The notes under the pieces: model-generated | What the model was told of the DNA's origin: nothing | Databases searched by the model: none | Seen by the model: only the letters and a program-made list of their open reading frames with translations | Shown: one piece after another, positions 1-9,787 of the stretch | Layout of the letters: the number at the start of each line of letters is the position of its first letter | Numbering within the stretch: the stretch's first letter is position 1 | Translations under genes and position numbers: made by a program | NCBI GenBank assembly: GCA_002483365.1 | Contig: DLHT01000009.1 | Span: 78,844 to 142,843, forward strand | Direction: 5' to 3' | Source of the DNA: Cellvibrio sp. UBA7661 | GTDB lineage: Bacteria; Pseudomonadota; Gammaproteobacteria; Pseudomonadales; Cellvibrionaceae | DNA length: 64,000 nucleotides

Positions 1-704
1 AAACCTTCCGCAATAGCGGTTTTTCCAACACCAGACTCGCCTACCAACAAAGGATTGTTCTTGCGACGACGCGATAGAATTTGGCAAACACGCTCAACTT
101 CATATTCGCGCCCTACCAAAGGATCTATGCGCCCTTGCATTGCTGCTTCGTTCAAATTACTGGCAAAACTTTCTAACGGACTTTGCGATGTAGATTCACC
201 ACTGGTAGCTTCTTCATCCTGATTTTCTTGCGATGAGTGCTGGTCATGTGTGTGATCTGTATGACCAGATACTTTATGGATACCGTGAGTGATGTAATTC
301 ACTACATCAATACGTGCGATGCTTTGTTGTTTAAGATAATAAACAGCCTGACTTTCTTGTTCGCTGAAAATAGCGACCAGAACATTCGCACCTGTGACCT
401 CTTGTTTGCCTGATGATTGGACATGGAATACTGCGCGCTGTAAGACACGCTGAAACCCCAGCGTTGGCTGCGTCTCACGTTCGGAATCATTCTCCGGAAT
501 GAGCGGCGTAGTGGAATCAACAAACTCAATTAATTCTTTGCGCAGACTCATCAAATCTGCACCACAAGCACGTAACACATTTGCTGCCGAATCATTATCG
601 ATAAGCGCCAACAACAGATGCTCGACCGTCATAAATTCGTGTCGCTTGGAACGCGCACCTTTGAAAGCAAGATTTAAGGTTACTTCAAGATCTTTACTTA
701 ACAT
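1..704 (-). CDS. clpA: ATP-dependent Clp protease ATP-binding subunit ClpA (N-terminal part, cut by window edge)
   Basis: ClpA is the AAA+ unfoldase that feeds substrates to ClpP. About 234 N-terminal residues are present, starting at the ATG at 702-704 (MLSKDLEVTLNLAF). They cover the Clp-N repeat domain (about 1-140), an acidic and His-containing linker, and the start of the first AAA+ module. The Walker A motif GESGVGKTAIAEG lies at the window edge, so the rest of the gene is outside. The adaptor gene clpS lies just upstream on the same strand, as is usual in gammaproteobacteria, which supports the assignment. Confidence 0.96.
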   Translation of the reverse strand, partial: MLSKDLEVTLNLAFKGARSKRHEFMTVEHLLLALIDNDSAANVLRACGADLMSLRKELIEFVDSTTPLIPENDSERETQPTLGFQRVLQRAVFHVQSSGKQEVTGANVLVAIFSEQESQAVYYLKQQSIARIDVVNYITHGIHKVSGHTDHTHDQHSSQENQDEEATSGESTSQSPLESFASNLNEAAMQGRIDPLVGREYEVERVCQILSRRRKNNPLLVGESGVGKTAIAEG

Positions 705-831
705 CGCGCCTACCCTCATCTAACCAACAAATTTGAAATCTTCCTGCAGCTTATAAATTCCTTACAACTCTCTGTACACCAATCTAAGCTGTCGTTTACT
801 GAACACGATCTGAACGTCCAGATAAGATTCT

Positions 832-1203
832 TTATTCACCATCATCAACTGCTTCAATTTCACACAACAACGGATGTTGGTTTTCTCTTGAATATTGATT
901 CACTTGTGCTGCTTTAGTTTCAGCAATATCACGAGTATAGATGCCGCACACCGCTTTGCCGTGAACATGTACTGTTAACATCACATGCGTTGCTTTCTCA
1001 CGCGACATGGAGAAAAACATCTCCAATATTTCCACCACAAAATCCATCGGTGTGTAATCGTCGTTCAGCAACATCACCTTGTACATGGGAGGTCGTTTGA
1101 GCTTCGGTTTGGATGTCAGAACTGCCAAACCACCATCAGACTCATCGGCAGAATTGTCATCATCTTTACTTAAGGTTAGTAGAAGGTTTTGGAGATTGCC
1201 CAT
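832..1203 (-). CDS. clpS: ClpS, adaptor for ClpA (N-end rule substrates)
   Basis: ClpS is a small cytosolic adaptor that docks on the ClpA N-domain and delivers N-degron substrates. The 123-residue protein has a variable acidic N-terminus followed by the ClpS core, with PPMYKVMLLNDDYTPMDFV at about 38-56 and HVHGKAVCGIYTRDIAETK near 79-97. Its length is normal for the family. It sits 127 bp upstream of clpA on the same strand and is divergent from cspD, the same arrangement as cspD-clpS-clpA in E. coli. The Shine-Dalgarno sequence is weak. Confidence 0.96.
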   Translation of the reverse strand: MGNLQNLLLTLSKDDDNSADESDGGLAVLTSKPKLKRPPMYKVMLLNDDYTPMDFVVEILEMFFSMSREKATHVMLTVHVHGKAVCGIYTRDIAETKAAQVNQYSRENQHPLLCEIEAVDDGE

Positions 1204-1532
1204 AGAGATTCAATACAAAATAAAAAGATTGGTTAATGGTGCGCATTGTAACCCATAGGTATATCAACCCCTAATAGCACCGGATACGGTTTACCGCTTG
1301 ACTTTAGATCAATTGTTGGATAAAAAAAGAACACTCAGTGCATACAAATGCGGCACCTTGTCTAACAAGCATCCGAATAAAAGCACAGAGACTCTAATAA
1401 CAATTCTGAGAAATTCAACAAGGTTACAAAAACCAGCATTTCGTCCAACCCCGAGCAATAGCTGTTCTTGGGAAAATAATAACGACAGTGATGTTTTTCA
1501 AGGGCATCACCTGGGCAGAAGGACTCCAATGT
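1204..1532. other. Divergent intergenic region clpS / cspD
   Basis: This 329-bp spacer must hold the promoters of clpS-clpA (minus) and cspD (plus). Open frames through it, such as one at 1298-1564, have no recognisable protein and run out of frame into cspD, so I call no gene. A long 5' leader for cspD is possible, as in other cold-shock genes, but I see no definite structure. Confidence 0.5.
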
Positions 1533-1751
1533 ATGTCAACAGGCACCGTGAAATGGTTCAATAATGCAAAAGGTTATGGCTTCATTCTGGCGGATGAAGG
1601 CGGGGAAGACTTGTTTGCACATTATTCCGCTATATCAATGGATGGCTATAAAACCCTCAAAGCCGGCCAGCAAGTCACTTTTGATATAACAAAAGGGGAT
1701 AAAGGTTTGCACGCAGTCAATATCTCTGCGCCTGCGAGCAACAACCTTTAA
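1533..1751 (+). CDS. cspD: Cold-shock-domain protein, CspD-like
   Basis: A 72-residue single cold-shock domain. The RNP1 region is KGYGFI and the RNP2-like region is DLFAHYSAI, both single-stranded nucleic-acid-binding motifs. The start at 1533 (MSTGTVKWFN) is chosen because this is where the family begins and a GAAGGA sequence lies about 10 nt upstream; longer versions add unrelated residues. The position next to clpS on the opposite strand matches E. coli cspD, a stationary-phase replication inhibitor, but the sequence alone does not separate CspD from other Csp proteins. Confidence 0.9.
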   Translation: MSTGTVKWFNNAKGYGFILADEGGEDLFAHYSAISMDGYKTLKAGQQVTFDITKGDKGLHAVNISAPASNNL

Positions 1752-1865
1752 ACTAATCCTATTATTTATCAATTAGATAGAGGCAACCTTTGTTGCTTAA
1801 TGCCCAATCATCGACACTGACTTCAATCGTTGATTGCGTAGATTCCCAATTGATAAACACCCAAT

Positions 1866-1900
1866 AAAAAAGCCTCTCGTGTTTCCACCAGAGGCTTTTC
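1866..1900 (-). terminator. Intrinsic terminator of the isocitrate dehydrogenase gene
   Basis: Arms AAAAGCCTCT (1868-1877) and AGAGGCTTTT (1890-1899) form a 10-bp stem with a 12-nt loop. On the minus strand it is followed by a T-run. It lies about 30 bp past the icd stop and may also end cspD transcripts in the other direction, though the T-run there is shorter. Confidence 0.8.
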
Positions 1901-1930
1901 GCATTATCTGCTGGCTTAACCAGCAATTTA

Positions 1931-4156
1931 TCAGCCTAAGCTAGCCAACACAGTGTTGAGTGTTGTGCTCGGGCGCATCGCAGAAGATGTTTTTGCAGTA
2001 TCTGGACGATAGTAACCGCCCAAATCAACTGGTTTACCACCTGCAGCAATCAGTTCTGCAACTATTTTGCTTTCATTTTCAACCAGGCTTTTGGCAAGCG
2101 GTGCGAACTGTGTAGCCAAGGCGGCATCTTCAGTTTGAGCCGCCAAGGTTTGCGCCCAGTACATAGCCAGATAGAAATGGCTGCCACGGTTATCAAACTC
2201 ACCTACTGCACGGCCTGGTGACTTGTTGTTGTCCAGGAACAAGCCGTTGGCTTGATCCAAGGTCTTGGCGAGGACTTTGGCTTTGGCGTTGCCGGTTACG
2301 TTGCCGTAATGATCCAACGACTCTGCCAACGCCAGGAACTCACCCAATGAATCCCAACGCAGATGCCCTTCTTCGACAAATTGCTGTACGTGTTTCGGAG
2401 CCGAACCGCCAGCACCTGTTTCAAACAAACCGCCGCCATTCATCAGAGGAACGATCGACAGCATTTTGGCTGAAGTTCCCAATTCCATGATTGGGAACAA
2501 GTCAGTCAAATAATCGCGCAACACGTTGCCGGTAACAGAAATCGTGTCTTTACCCTGACGAATGCGATCCAATGAAAATTGGGTTGCCGCTTCAGGTGAC
2601 ATGATGTGAATTTCAAGACCGTTGGTATCGTGGTCTTTCAGATAGGTTTTTACCTTGGCGATCAACTGGGCATCGTGAGCACGTTTCTCGTCCAACCAGA
2701 ACACAGCTGGGGTACCGGTTGCACGGGCACGGTTAACCGCCAGTTTCACCCAGTCCTGCACTGGCAGGTCTTTTACCTGACAGGCACGGAAAACATCACC
2801 TTCTTCAACTGCTTGTTCCAGCACCACTTTGCCATTGGCATCTACCAAGCGCACAGTACCGTTTGCAGGGATTTGGAATGTCTTATCGTGTGAACCGTAT
2901 TCTTCAGCGGCTTGCGCCATCAAACCTACGTTTGGCACGCTGCCCATAGTCACAGGGTTGAATGCACCGTTCTTTTTACAATCGTCGATAACAACCTGAT
3001 AAACACCCGCGTAGCAACGGTCAGGGATACAAGCTTTCGTATCTTGCAGCTTGCCTTCAGCGTTCCACATTTTGCCGGAATCACGAATCATCGCAGGCAT
3101 AGAAGCGTCTACGATTACGTCGCTCGGTACGTGCAGGTTGGTGATGCCTTTATCGGAATTCACCATTGCCAATTGTGGACGGGTTGCATAAAGCGCTTTG
3201 ATATCCGCTTCAATTTCAGCTTGCTTTTCCGCTGGCAATGATTTGATTTTGGTGTACAGGTCGCCGATACCGTTATTAACATCAACACCCAGCTCAGCAA
3301 TTACTGCCGCGTGTTTTTCCAATACCGGAGCGTAAAACACAGATACGAAATGACCGAAAATAATTGGGTCAGATACTTTCATCATGGTGGCTTTCAGGTG
3401 GACTGACAGCAATACACCAGTATTTTTTGCATCTTCAATTTCTTGCGCAATAAAACTACGCAGCGCTTTTTTGCTGATGACAGACGCGTCAACAATTTCA
3501 CCTGCCAATACTTTTACAGACTCTTTTAACACTTTGACCGAGCCATCAGCAGCAACCAGTTCAATCTTCAAACTGCCTGCATCGGCGATAGTGGTAGATT
3601 TTTCGCTGCCGTAGAAATCGTTGCTGTCCATATGTGCAACATGGGATTTTGAATCAGCGGACCAAGCGCCCATTTTGTGCGGGTTTTTGCGTGCGTAGTT
3701 TTTAACTGACAGAGGTGCACGACGATCCGAGTTACCTTCACGCAGTACCGGATTTACAGCAGAGCCTTTGATTTTGTCATAGCGTGCTTTGAAGTTTTTC
3801 TCTTCATCGTTCGCCGGAGATTCAGGATAGTCGGGCAAGTTGTAGCCCTGACTTTGTAATTCTTTGATCGCCGCTTTCAGTTGCGGGATGGATGCACTGA
3901 TATTTGGCAGCTTGATGATATTCGCTTCTGGTGTAGTCGCTAATTGGCCCAATTCAGCCAGATGGTCACCGATACGTTGGGCATCAGTCAAACGCTCGGG
4001 AAATGCAGCAATAATACGGCCAGACAGGGAAATATCACGGGTTTCAATCACTACACCGGAAGACTTGGTGTATGCCTGAACTATCGGTAACAAGGAATAT
4101 GTGGCAAGGGCGGGGGCTTCGTCGGTAAGGGTGTAGATAATTTTTGAATCTGTCAT
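1931..4156 (-). CDS. icd: NADP-dependent isocitrate dehydrogenase, monomeric type
   Basis: Oxidative decarboxylation of isocitrate to 2-oxoglutarate in the TCA cycle, producing NADPH. At 741 residues it has the length of the monomeric IDH-II family, not the roughly 420-residue dimeric enzyme. Family sequence is seen throughout, for example NPVLREGNSDRRAPLSVK and KMGAWSADSKSHVAHM, the isocitrate/metal region of this class, and GTSAKMLSIVPLMNGGGLF in the C-terminal half. It is a single-gene unit ending in its own terminator and is divergent from rluE. No second icd is visible in the window. Confidence 0.96.
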   Translation of the reverse strand: MTDSKIIYTLTDEAPALATYSLLPIVQAYTKSSGVVIETRDISLSGRIIAAFPERLTDAQRIGDHLAELGQLATTPEANIIKLPNISASIPQLKAAIKELQSQGYNLPDYPESPANDEEKNFKARYDKIKGSAVNPVLREGNSDRRAPLSVKNYARKNPHKMGAWSADSKSHVAHMDSNDFYGSEKSTTIADAGSLKIELVAADGSVKVLKESVKVLAGEIVDASVISKKALRSFIAQEIEDAKNTGVLLSVHLKATMMKVSDPIIFGHFVSVFYAPVLEKHAAVIAELGVDVNNGIGDLYTKIKSLPAEKQAEIEADIKALYATRPQLAMVNSDKGITNLHVPSDVIVDASMPAMIRDSGKMWNAEGKLQDTKACIPDRCYAGVYQVVIDDCKKNGAFNPVTMGSVPNVGLMAQAAEEYGSHDKTFQIPANGTVRLVDANGKVVLEQAVEEGDVFRACQVKDLPVQDWVKLAVNRARATGTPAVFWLDEKRAHDAQLIAKVKTYLKDHDTNGLEIHIMSPEAATQFSLDRIRQGKDTISVTGNVLRDYLTDLFPIMELGTSAKMLSIVPLMNGGGLFETGAGGSAPKHVQQFVEEGHLRWDSLGEFLALAESLDHYGNVTGNAKAKVLAKTLDQANGLFLDNNKSPGRAVGEFDNRGSHFYLAMYWAQTLAAQTEDAALATQFAPLAKSLVENESKIVAELIAAGGKPVDLGGYYRPDTAKTSSAMRPSTTLNTVLASLG

Positions 4157-4385
4157 TTTAAAGATGGCTCCATCAATTCATGCGGCTCGGCCTTGTGAGC
4201 TCTACCATTAACAATATGAAAATTTAGAAAAAGAGCCCCGCCACAGGGATCGACCCCTTGCCAGAGCGCTGGCGATTCTACACCCCCAGCCGGGTTTATG
4301 CATGAATTATGTTGCTTTGGCGGCAGGGCCAATCTCGGCTAAAATCCAGTTTTTCTTCGATAACCATCACGTTGTATAAGGGTTT

Positions 4386-5150
4386 ATGGCTTCTCTCATT
4401 CTGTTTAACAAACCTTTTGGTGTGCTTTCGCAATTTACCGATGGCGAGGGTCGTCCGACACTCAAAGACTACATCAAAATTCCAAAAGTCTATCCGGCCG
4501 GTCGATTGGATCATGACTCTGAAGGATTGTTGCTGCTAACCGATGACGGCGATTTGCAACATTTCATCAGCCACCCGGCACACAAACAACCGAAAACCTA
4601 TTGGGTTCAGGTTGAGGGCGCCCCCAACAGTTATGCCCTGACCAAGTTGCGCCAGGGCGTTGAGCTGAATGATGGTATGACGCAACCAGCAGAAGTGCGC
4701 CTGATTCCTTCACCCAAAATTTGGGAGCGAAATCCGCCTATTCGCGATCGCGTAAATATCCCGACACAATGGTTGGAGATCGTCATTAGCGAAGGGCGCA
4801 ACCGTCAAGTGCGCAGGATGACTGCTGCTGTCGGCCACCCGACACTGCGATTGGTGCGGGTAAAAATCGGCAACTGGACACTGGAAGGTATCGAGCCAGG
4901 CAAATACAAAACCGAAACCGTACAAACACCTACCGTGCCAGGGATGAAGCCTGCGCGTCCGCGCAGTGATGCCAAAAAACCGGAAGCTCGCGCACCCGGC
5001 CGCCATAAACCCAATACCAAAACCAACAATAAAACGGGCGGCAATAAATCCGCTTCCGGTACAACAAAATCGTCGACGCCTGCAGCGAATACGCATAAAA
5101 CGCTGGTGATACAAAAATCGAAACCTAAACGGATTATCAATCCTGAATAA
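4386..5150 (+). CDS. rluE: 23S rRNA pseudouridine synthase RluE, with basic C-terminal extension
   Basis: RsuA/RluB/E/F-type pseudouridine synthase; RluE modifies U2457 of 23S rRNA. The catalytic aspartate is in GRLDHDSEGLLLLT (Asp42), and the KTYWVQVEG and GRNRQVRRM motifs follow. There is no N-terminal S4 domain, and the protein begins directly with SLILFNKPFGVLSQF, which fits RluE rather than RluB/F. After the catalytic core (about residue 180) there is a low-complexity tail of roughly 75 residues rich in Lys, Pro, Thr and Asn, probably an RNA-binding appendage. Confidence 0.92.
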   Translation: MASLILFNKPFGVLSQFTDGEGRPTLKDYIKIPKVYPAGRLDHDSEGLLLLTDDGDLQHFISHPAHKQPKTYWVQVEGAPNSYALTKLRQGVELNDGMTQPAEVRLIPSPKIWERNPPIRDRVNIPTQWLEIVISEGRNRQVRRMTAAVGHPTLRLVRVKIGNWTLEGIEPGKYKTETVQTPTVPGMKPARPRSDAKKPEARAPGRHKPNTKTNNKTGGNKSASGTTKSSTPAANTHKTLVIQKSKPKRIINPE

Positions 5151-5161
5151 TGTCATTCGTC

Positions 5162-5196
5162 AAAAAAATAAGGTGCCATCAGGCACCTTATTTTTT
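5162..5196. terminator. Bidirectional intrinsic terminator between rluE and the HD-GYP gene
   Basis: Perfect arms AATAAGGTGCC (5167-5177) and GGCACCTTATT (5182-5192) with a 4-nt loop. An A-run precedes and a T-run follows, so it can stop the two convergent genes. Confidence 0.88.
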
Positions 5197-5220
5197 CAAG
5201 CGCGCTAGCTGCTGCAAATA

Positions 5221-6507
5221 TTAATAAGTAAATGCCAGCCCCCTCTCGCGGTATTCCCTGATTCTGATGCCATAACTTCCATCGCATAGCGCTCGCTTGA
5301 TCAAAAAGGATTTATCCAAATTTTTTTGTTCCACCTCGTTCAGATTAATAATGCGCTCTTTATCGAGCGGTTTATTCAAATCTTTCACAACAATAATTTT
5401 GGGTAAGTGGCGATATTTGTGGTTGGACTCCAATACTATCCCGACCAAACCATTCACCAATTCAACAAGGCTACCGGGCGGATACAAACCAACACATTTG
5501 ATAAATTCCAGCGCAAGCCGTTCATCAAAATGCGTTCCGCGGTCATGAAAAATGCGCTTGAGCGCCTCGGTACCGGGAATCGCGCGGGAATAGCAGCGAT
5601 CTCCCGTCATCGCATCATAGGCATCGACGATACCGATAATGCGCGCAAAATCTGAAATTCCTGAAGCTTTTAATTTACGTGGATATCCGCTTCCATCTAC
5701 CCGCTCGTGATGACTGTAAGCAACATCGACCGTTGAGTTGGGAACCCCCGGTGAAGACATCAATAAATTGCGGCCGTGAACAGTATGTGCCTTGATGATG
5801 TTGAATTCTTTTTCACTCAATTCTTCGCGTTTATTTAATATTTGGGGAGGCACACGCATCTTCCCTACATCGTGCAACAAACCACATAAACCCAATTTTT
5901 CCAGCTCTGCTTCGCTCATTCCCAAGTGGCGGCCAAACGCAATCGCGAGTATGCATACATTGAGGCAATGCTCAGCAGTGTATTCATCCTCGTTGCGCAT
6001 TTTGGACATCCATATCAATGCATCTGCATTGCGCAAAATACTGCTGACGCAATCTTTCACTGTCGCCTTTGCTTGCTCGGTATTCACAACACCACCGAGA
6101 CGCACATCGTCCAATAACGTTTTAGTGAGCTTTTTGGCTTCGCGGAACACGCCCAAGGCAGCTTGATGCTCTTTTTGGGCTTCGATTTTATTAATGTAGG
6201 TTTTGACTTTGGGGATGGCAGATCCGGAAACACCTCGTTGCTCCGGCGGAATCCACTCGTCACGGACAGCATCAATCCAGACATACTGGGAAAACTCGGC
6301 AACAGTATCTATATCATCCAGGCTTTCAATCATAAAGCCTTGCATAAGGAAGGGAGTTTCTTGCCAGTCACGGTCGAGCTTGGAGACAAACATGCCTATC
6401 TTCAGCTCGGAAATGTGGATTTTGATGGTGCTCAATCGCTTATCCACATAGCCTGGCTTGACTTCACGCTGATCTGGTACAGATCGATCCGATTCACGCC
6501 AACCCAA
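5221..6507 (-). CDS. HD-GYP domain cyclic-di-GMP phosphodiesterase with N-terminal DUF3391
   Basis: Predicted cytosolic c-di-GMP phosphodiesterase. An N-terminal DUF3391 region (IHISELKIGMFVSKLDRDW) is followed by the HD-GYP domain: EHCLNV, LLHDVGKMRVP near 210-220, HTVHGRNLL, HHERVDGSGYP near 264-274, and DAYDAMTGDRCY. The metal-binding HD pair and the GYP signature are intact, so it should be active. The frame begins at a TTG (6507) preceded by GAGG. Family proteins usually begin near the IHISELK segment, so an in-frame GTG or TTG about 20 codons further in is an alternative start. No output partner is adjacent. Confidence 0.9.
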   Translation of the reverse strand: MGWRESDRSVPDQREVKPGYVDKRLSTIKIHISELKIGMFVSKLDRDWQETPFLMQGFMIESLDDIDTVAEFSQYVWIDAVRDEWIPPEQRGVSGSAIPKVKTYINKIEAQKEHQAALGVFREAKKLTKTLLDDVRLGGVVNTEQAKATVKDCVSSILRNADALIWMSKMRNEDEYTAEHCLNVCILAIAFGRHLGMSEAELEKLGLCGLLHDVGKMRVPPQILNKREELSEKEFNIIKAHTVHGRNLLMSSPGVPNSTVDVAYSHHERVDGSGYPRKLKASGISDFARIIGIVDAYDAMTGDRCYSRAIPGTEALKRIFHDRGTHFDERLALEFIKCVGLYPPGSLVELVNGLVGIVLESNHKYRHLPKIIVVKDLNKPLDKERIINLNEVEQKNLDKSFLIKRALCDGSYGIRIREYRERGLAFTY

Positions 6508-6714
6508 GGGAACCTCACTATCAATGTTTTTATTGTTGCAGCAGGCATTTCAACGATTCATTCCTATGAATCATAGCTGCTTTCAGAAGTGTTCCCTTGT
6601 AATAAAAAGCTATGAACTTGCGTTATTGTTATTACTTACTGGAGGTTTTGAGCGCCACTGCGGGAATGGCGGGTTGATGAAAAAGCGGATCAAGGTGATG
6701 CAAAGCAATCAGTA

Positions 6715-7509
6715 TCAGTGCTGCTTTGCCTGTTCCCACAGTCGGTTCATTTCGGTAATCGATGTTTCCGATAATGACCGTTCAGCATGGGTTTCAATAT
6801 AGTGGAAACGCTGTTCAAATTTTTGATTGGCAATCCGCAGCGCTTGTTCAGGATCTATTTTTTGGTAGCGGGCGATATTCACCACGGCAAACAACAAATC
6901 ACCCAACTCTTCTTCAAGTGCCTTGGTATCGCCCGAGTCCAATTCCGCTTCTACTTCAAGTAATTCTTCACGCACTTTGGCGATAGGGCCGTACACATCC
7001 TCCCAATCAAATCCTACGCTTGCAGCACGCTTTTGCAATTTTGCCGCGCGGCTGAGTGATGGGAGATTCAAAGGCACATCGGCCAACAAACCTCGTGCAC
7101 CTTTCTCGGCGCGCTCTTGTTGTTTGATCGCCTCCCAGCGCGCTTTGACATCCGTTGGCAAGGTGTGGCGATTATCAATGCGACTGTGCAATGTCCCATC
7201 GGGAAATACATGGGGATGACGGCGAATCAACTTCGCGACCAAATCAGAAACAACGCCGGCAAATTCAAAACGCTCTTCCTCTTTACCCAGCTGGCTGTAG
7301 AAAATAACCTGAAACAATAAATCGCCCAGCTCTTCTTTGAGATGGACAAAATCCTGTTTCTCTATCGCATCAACAACCTCGTAAGCCTCTTCCAGGGTTG
7401 ATGGTGCAATGCTGGCGTAGTCTTGCTTGATATCCCAAGGGCAGCCGGATTGTGGATCGCGCAAACGCGCCATCAAATACAGTAAATCGTCAATTGTGTA
7501 ATGAGCCAC
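6715..7509 (-). CDS. mazG: Nucleoside triphosphate pyrophosphohydrolase MazG
   Basis: Hydrolyses (d)NTPs to NMP and PPi; in E. coli it also lowers ppGpp-linked toxicity. Two tandem MazG domains are present, each with the EExxE...ExxD metal motif: EEAYEVVDAIE...EELGDLLFQV (about 40-67) and EELLEVEAEL...EELGDLLFAV (about 181-209). I chose the GTG start at 7509 (VAHYTIDDLLYLM) because family proteins begin here, an AGGA-type sequence precedes it, and it lies 22 bp after the relA stop. A longer ATG frame from 7560 would overlap relA. Downstream of rlmD-relA, as in Pseudomonas. Confidence 0.95.
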   Translation of the reverse strand: MAHYTIDDLLYLMARLRDPQSGCPWDIKQDYASIAPSTLEEAYEVVDAIEKQDFVHLKEELGDLLFQVIFYSQLGKEEERFEFAGVVSDLVAKLIRRHPHVFPDGTLHSRIDNRHTLPTDVKARWEAIKQQERAEKGARGLLADVPLNLPSLSRAAKLQKRAASVGFDWEDVYGPIAKVREELLEVEAELDSGDTKALEEELGDLLFAVVNIARYQKIDPEQALRIANQKFEQRFHYIETHAERSLSETSITEMNRLWEQAKQH

Positions 7510-7531
7510 AGTCTTTCCTGCACAGAAAAAA

Positions 7532-9772
7532 TTAATGTTTGCGCCGCGCCGAAGCGACATTCGGCAACTGGTTAAGTTTGGTGAGTATGCGGCTCAATTC
7601 ATTGAAGCTGCGGATTTCTACCGTCACTTGCATATCCACCGTATTTTTGCGCTTGTCCGATAGCGTTTGCATCGCGATAACATTGATGCGCTCAGCATCA
7701 AGCAGCACCGTAATATCCTTAAGCAAACCATAGCGATCGTAAGCTTCTATCACTATATCTACCGAATAGAAACTTTGCGGTGTCTCGCCCCATTCCACTT
7801 TGATAATGCGCTGGGGCTCATCCGCTTGAAGCTGCAAAATATTGGAGCAATCCTGACGATGGATGGAAACCCCTTTGCCAAGGGTGATGTAACCTGTGAT
7901 CGCATCGCCGGGAACCGGATTACAACAATTGGCGATTTGAGTAAGCAAATTACCCACACCTTCGATGTAAAAATCCGAATCTTTTTTCTGCCGTGGCGAT
8001 TTGGTTTTGAACGGAATCAATGGCTGCTGCGGATGGGCATCGTCCACTTGTTTTTGTGCCGCATTCAATACTTGCCCAACGCCAATATCACTTGCGCCAA
8101 CCGCGACATAAAGATCATCGAGCGAGTTAAAGCGTAGTTTTTTTGCCAGCTCATCAAAGTCGAGATCGAGTAATGCCAAACGCTTGAATTCGCGATCAAG
8201 CAAGGCTTGGCCTTCGGCGATATTTTTATCGCGCGCCTGCTGCTTGAACCAGTGTTGGATTTTGGCGCGTGCACGCGCAGTGTTCACATAACCCAAGGCT
8301 GCATTAAGCCAATCGCGACTGGGCGATTCCAACTTGCCGGTCAGCACTTCCACCTGATCCGCATTCGCTAATTGGTAATTGAGCGGCACTATGCGGTTAT
8401 TGACTTTCGCACCGCGACAGCGATGCCCGACGTCCGTATGAATTTTGTAAGCAAAATCGAGCGGCGTTGCCGTACGCGGCAAATCCACCACATGCCCTTC
8501 GGGAGTGAAAACGTAAATGCGGTCCTGATTGACTGAACGCAAATCTTCCTGCAAATGGCCTGAATCACCACCGAGCTCTTCATGCCATTCCAGAACCTGA
8601 CGCAACCAAGCAATTTTTTGCTCGTAGCCGTCTTGCGCCGCTTTGGTATCGGTACCCTTGTAACGCCAGTGGGCGCAAACACCCAGTTCGGATTCCTCAT
8701 GCATTTCCTGGGTGCGGATCTGGATCTCCAGTACTTTGTTTTCTGGCCCCCAGACCGCGGTATGCAATGAGCGATAACCGTTTTCTTTAGGCGAGGCGAT
8801 GTAATCATCAAATTCGTGCGGAATATTGCGCCATAAACTGTGGACGATACCAAGAACGGCATAACAATCGCGTACGCTGGGCACCAGAATACGCACAGCG
8901 CGGATATCGTAGACTTGGGAGAACGGTATGCCTTTGCGCTGCATTTTCCGCCAAATGCTGTAGATGTGCTTGGCGCGTCCATCCACTGAGCCCTCAATGC
9001 CCGCTTTTGCCAACTCACTGCGCAACAGGTTGAGCAAATTATCGATGTACTCTTGCCGCGCCAGACGGCGCTCATCCAATAACTTGGCGATGCGCTTGTA
9101 ATCATCGGGTTGCAAATAGCGGAACGATAAGTCTTCCAGTTCCCACTTGATATGGCCGATCCCCAAGCGATGGGCGAGGGGCGCATAAATATCGGCAACT
9201 TCGCGCGCAACCTGCCGACGGCGATCCGGTTCAGCGTTTTTCACCGAGCGGATGGCGCAGGTACGCTCTGCCAGCTTGATCAGTGCAACACGCACATCAT
9301 CAACCATAGATACCAGCATTTTGCGGATTTTTTCTGCCTGCTCCGTCGCCTGGGAGCCAAGCACGCGCTCTTCTTCGTTGCGCTGGTAGCTGATCGCCGC
9401 CATGCGCAATACGCCTTTGACCAACTTGCTGACGGTATCGCCAAAACGTGACTGGACATCGGCAAGGGTGATTTTATGTTCGCGTACTGCGCGATACAGG
9501 ATCGCAGCAACCAGAGCTTCCTGATCCAACTGCAAATCAGCCAGAATTTCCGCCATTTCAAGGCCGATGCGGAAGCAGGAAAAATCTTCCCCCCAGCTAT
9601 GATCATCGTCCGCATGGATGTCGACAAGCGACAGGCTCAGCTCCGCCGCACGGCGCAGCTCGGCACGGTTCGCATCCGATTGGGTATAGGTCTTATTGAG
9701 GCGATCAATCCAGGCGTCTATATCAACCTGTCCATCCGCCGCCATCGGATGATCTGCTCTGACTTTAACCAT
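7532..9772 (-). CDS. relA: GTP pyrophosphokinase RelA, (p)ppGpp synthetase I
   Basis: Ribosome-associated alarmone synthetase of the stringent response. The 746-residue protein has an N-terminal HD-like region in which the hydrolase HD motif is replaced (AILYRAVREHK), so it is RelA rather than SpoT. The synthetase domain contains FDDYIASPKENGYRSLHT, and the TGS domain begins RIYVFTPEGHVVDLPR. A zinc-finger-like segment (NCCNPVPGD) and a C-terminal ACT domain complete the usual order. It lies between rlmD and mazG on one strand. The 88-bp spacer before it contains overlapping hairpins, listed separately. Confidence 0.97.
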   Translation of the reverse strand: MVKVRADHPMAADGQVDIDAWIDRLNKTYTQSDANRAELRRAAELSLSLVDIHADDDHSWGEDFSCFRIGLEMAEILADLQLDQEALVAAILYRAVREHKITLADVQSRFGDTVSKLVKGVLRMAAISYQRNEEERVLGSQATEQAEKIRKMLVSMVDDVRVALIKLAERTCAIRSVKNAEPDRRRQVAREVADIYAPLAHRLGIGHIKWELEDLSFRYLQPDDYKRIAKLLDERRLARQEYIDNLLNLLRSELAKAGIEGSVDGRAKHIYSIWRKMQRKGIPFSQVYDIRAVRILVPSVRDCYAVLGIVHSLWRNIPHEFDDYIASPKENGYRSLHTAVWGPENKVLEIQIRTQEMHEESELGVCAHWRYKGTDTKAAQDGYEQKIAWLRQVLEWHEELGGDSGHLQEDLRSVNQDRIYVFTPEGHVVDLPRTATPLDFAYKIHTDVGHRCRGAKVNNRIVPLNYQLANADQVEVLTGKLESPSRDWLNAALGYVNTARARAKIQHWFKQQARDKNIAEGQALLDREFKRLALLDLDFDELAKKLRFNSLDDLYVAVGASDIGVGQVLNAAQKQVDDAHPQQPLIPFKTKSPRQKKDSDFYIEGVGNLLTQIANCCNPVPGDAITGYITLGKGVSIHRQDCSNILQLQADEPQRIIKVEWGETPQSFYSVDIVIEAYDRYGLLKDITVLLDAERINVIAMQTLSDKRKNTVDMQVTVEIRSFNELSRILTKLNQLPNVASARRKH

Positions 9773-9787
9773 AAGTTATTCACTTCT

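Noticed and set aside
1298..1564. Open frame upstream of cspD on the plus strand
   Set aside because: No recognisable protein, and it overlaps the cspD start in another frame.
4200..4300. GC-rich segment in the icd-rluE spacer considered as a tRNA
   Set aside because: No T-loop GGTTCGA-type sequence, no acceptor stem complementarity and no CCA end.
8389..9210. Long minus-strand frame inside relA
   Set aside because: Lies entirely within the relA coding sequence in another frame and resembles no protein.
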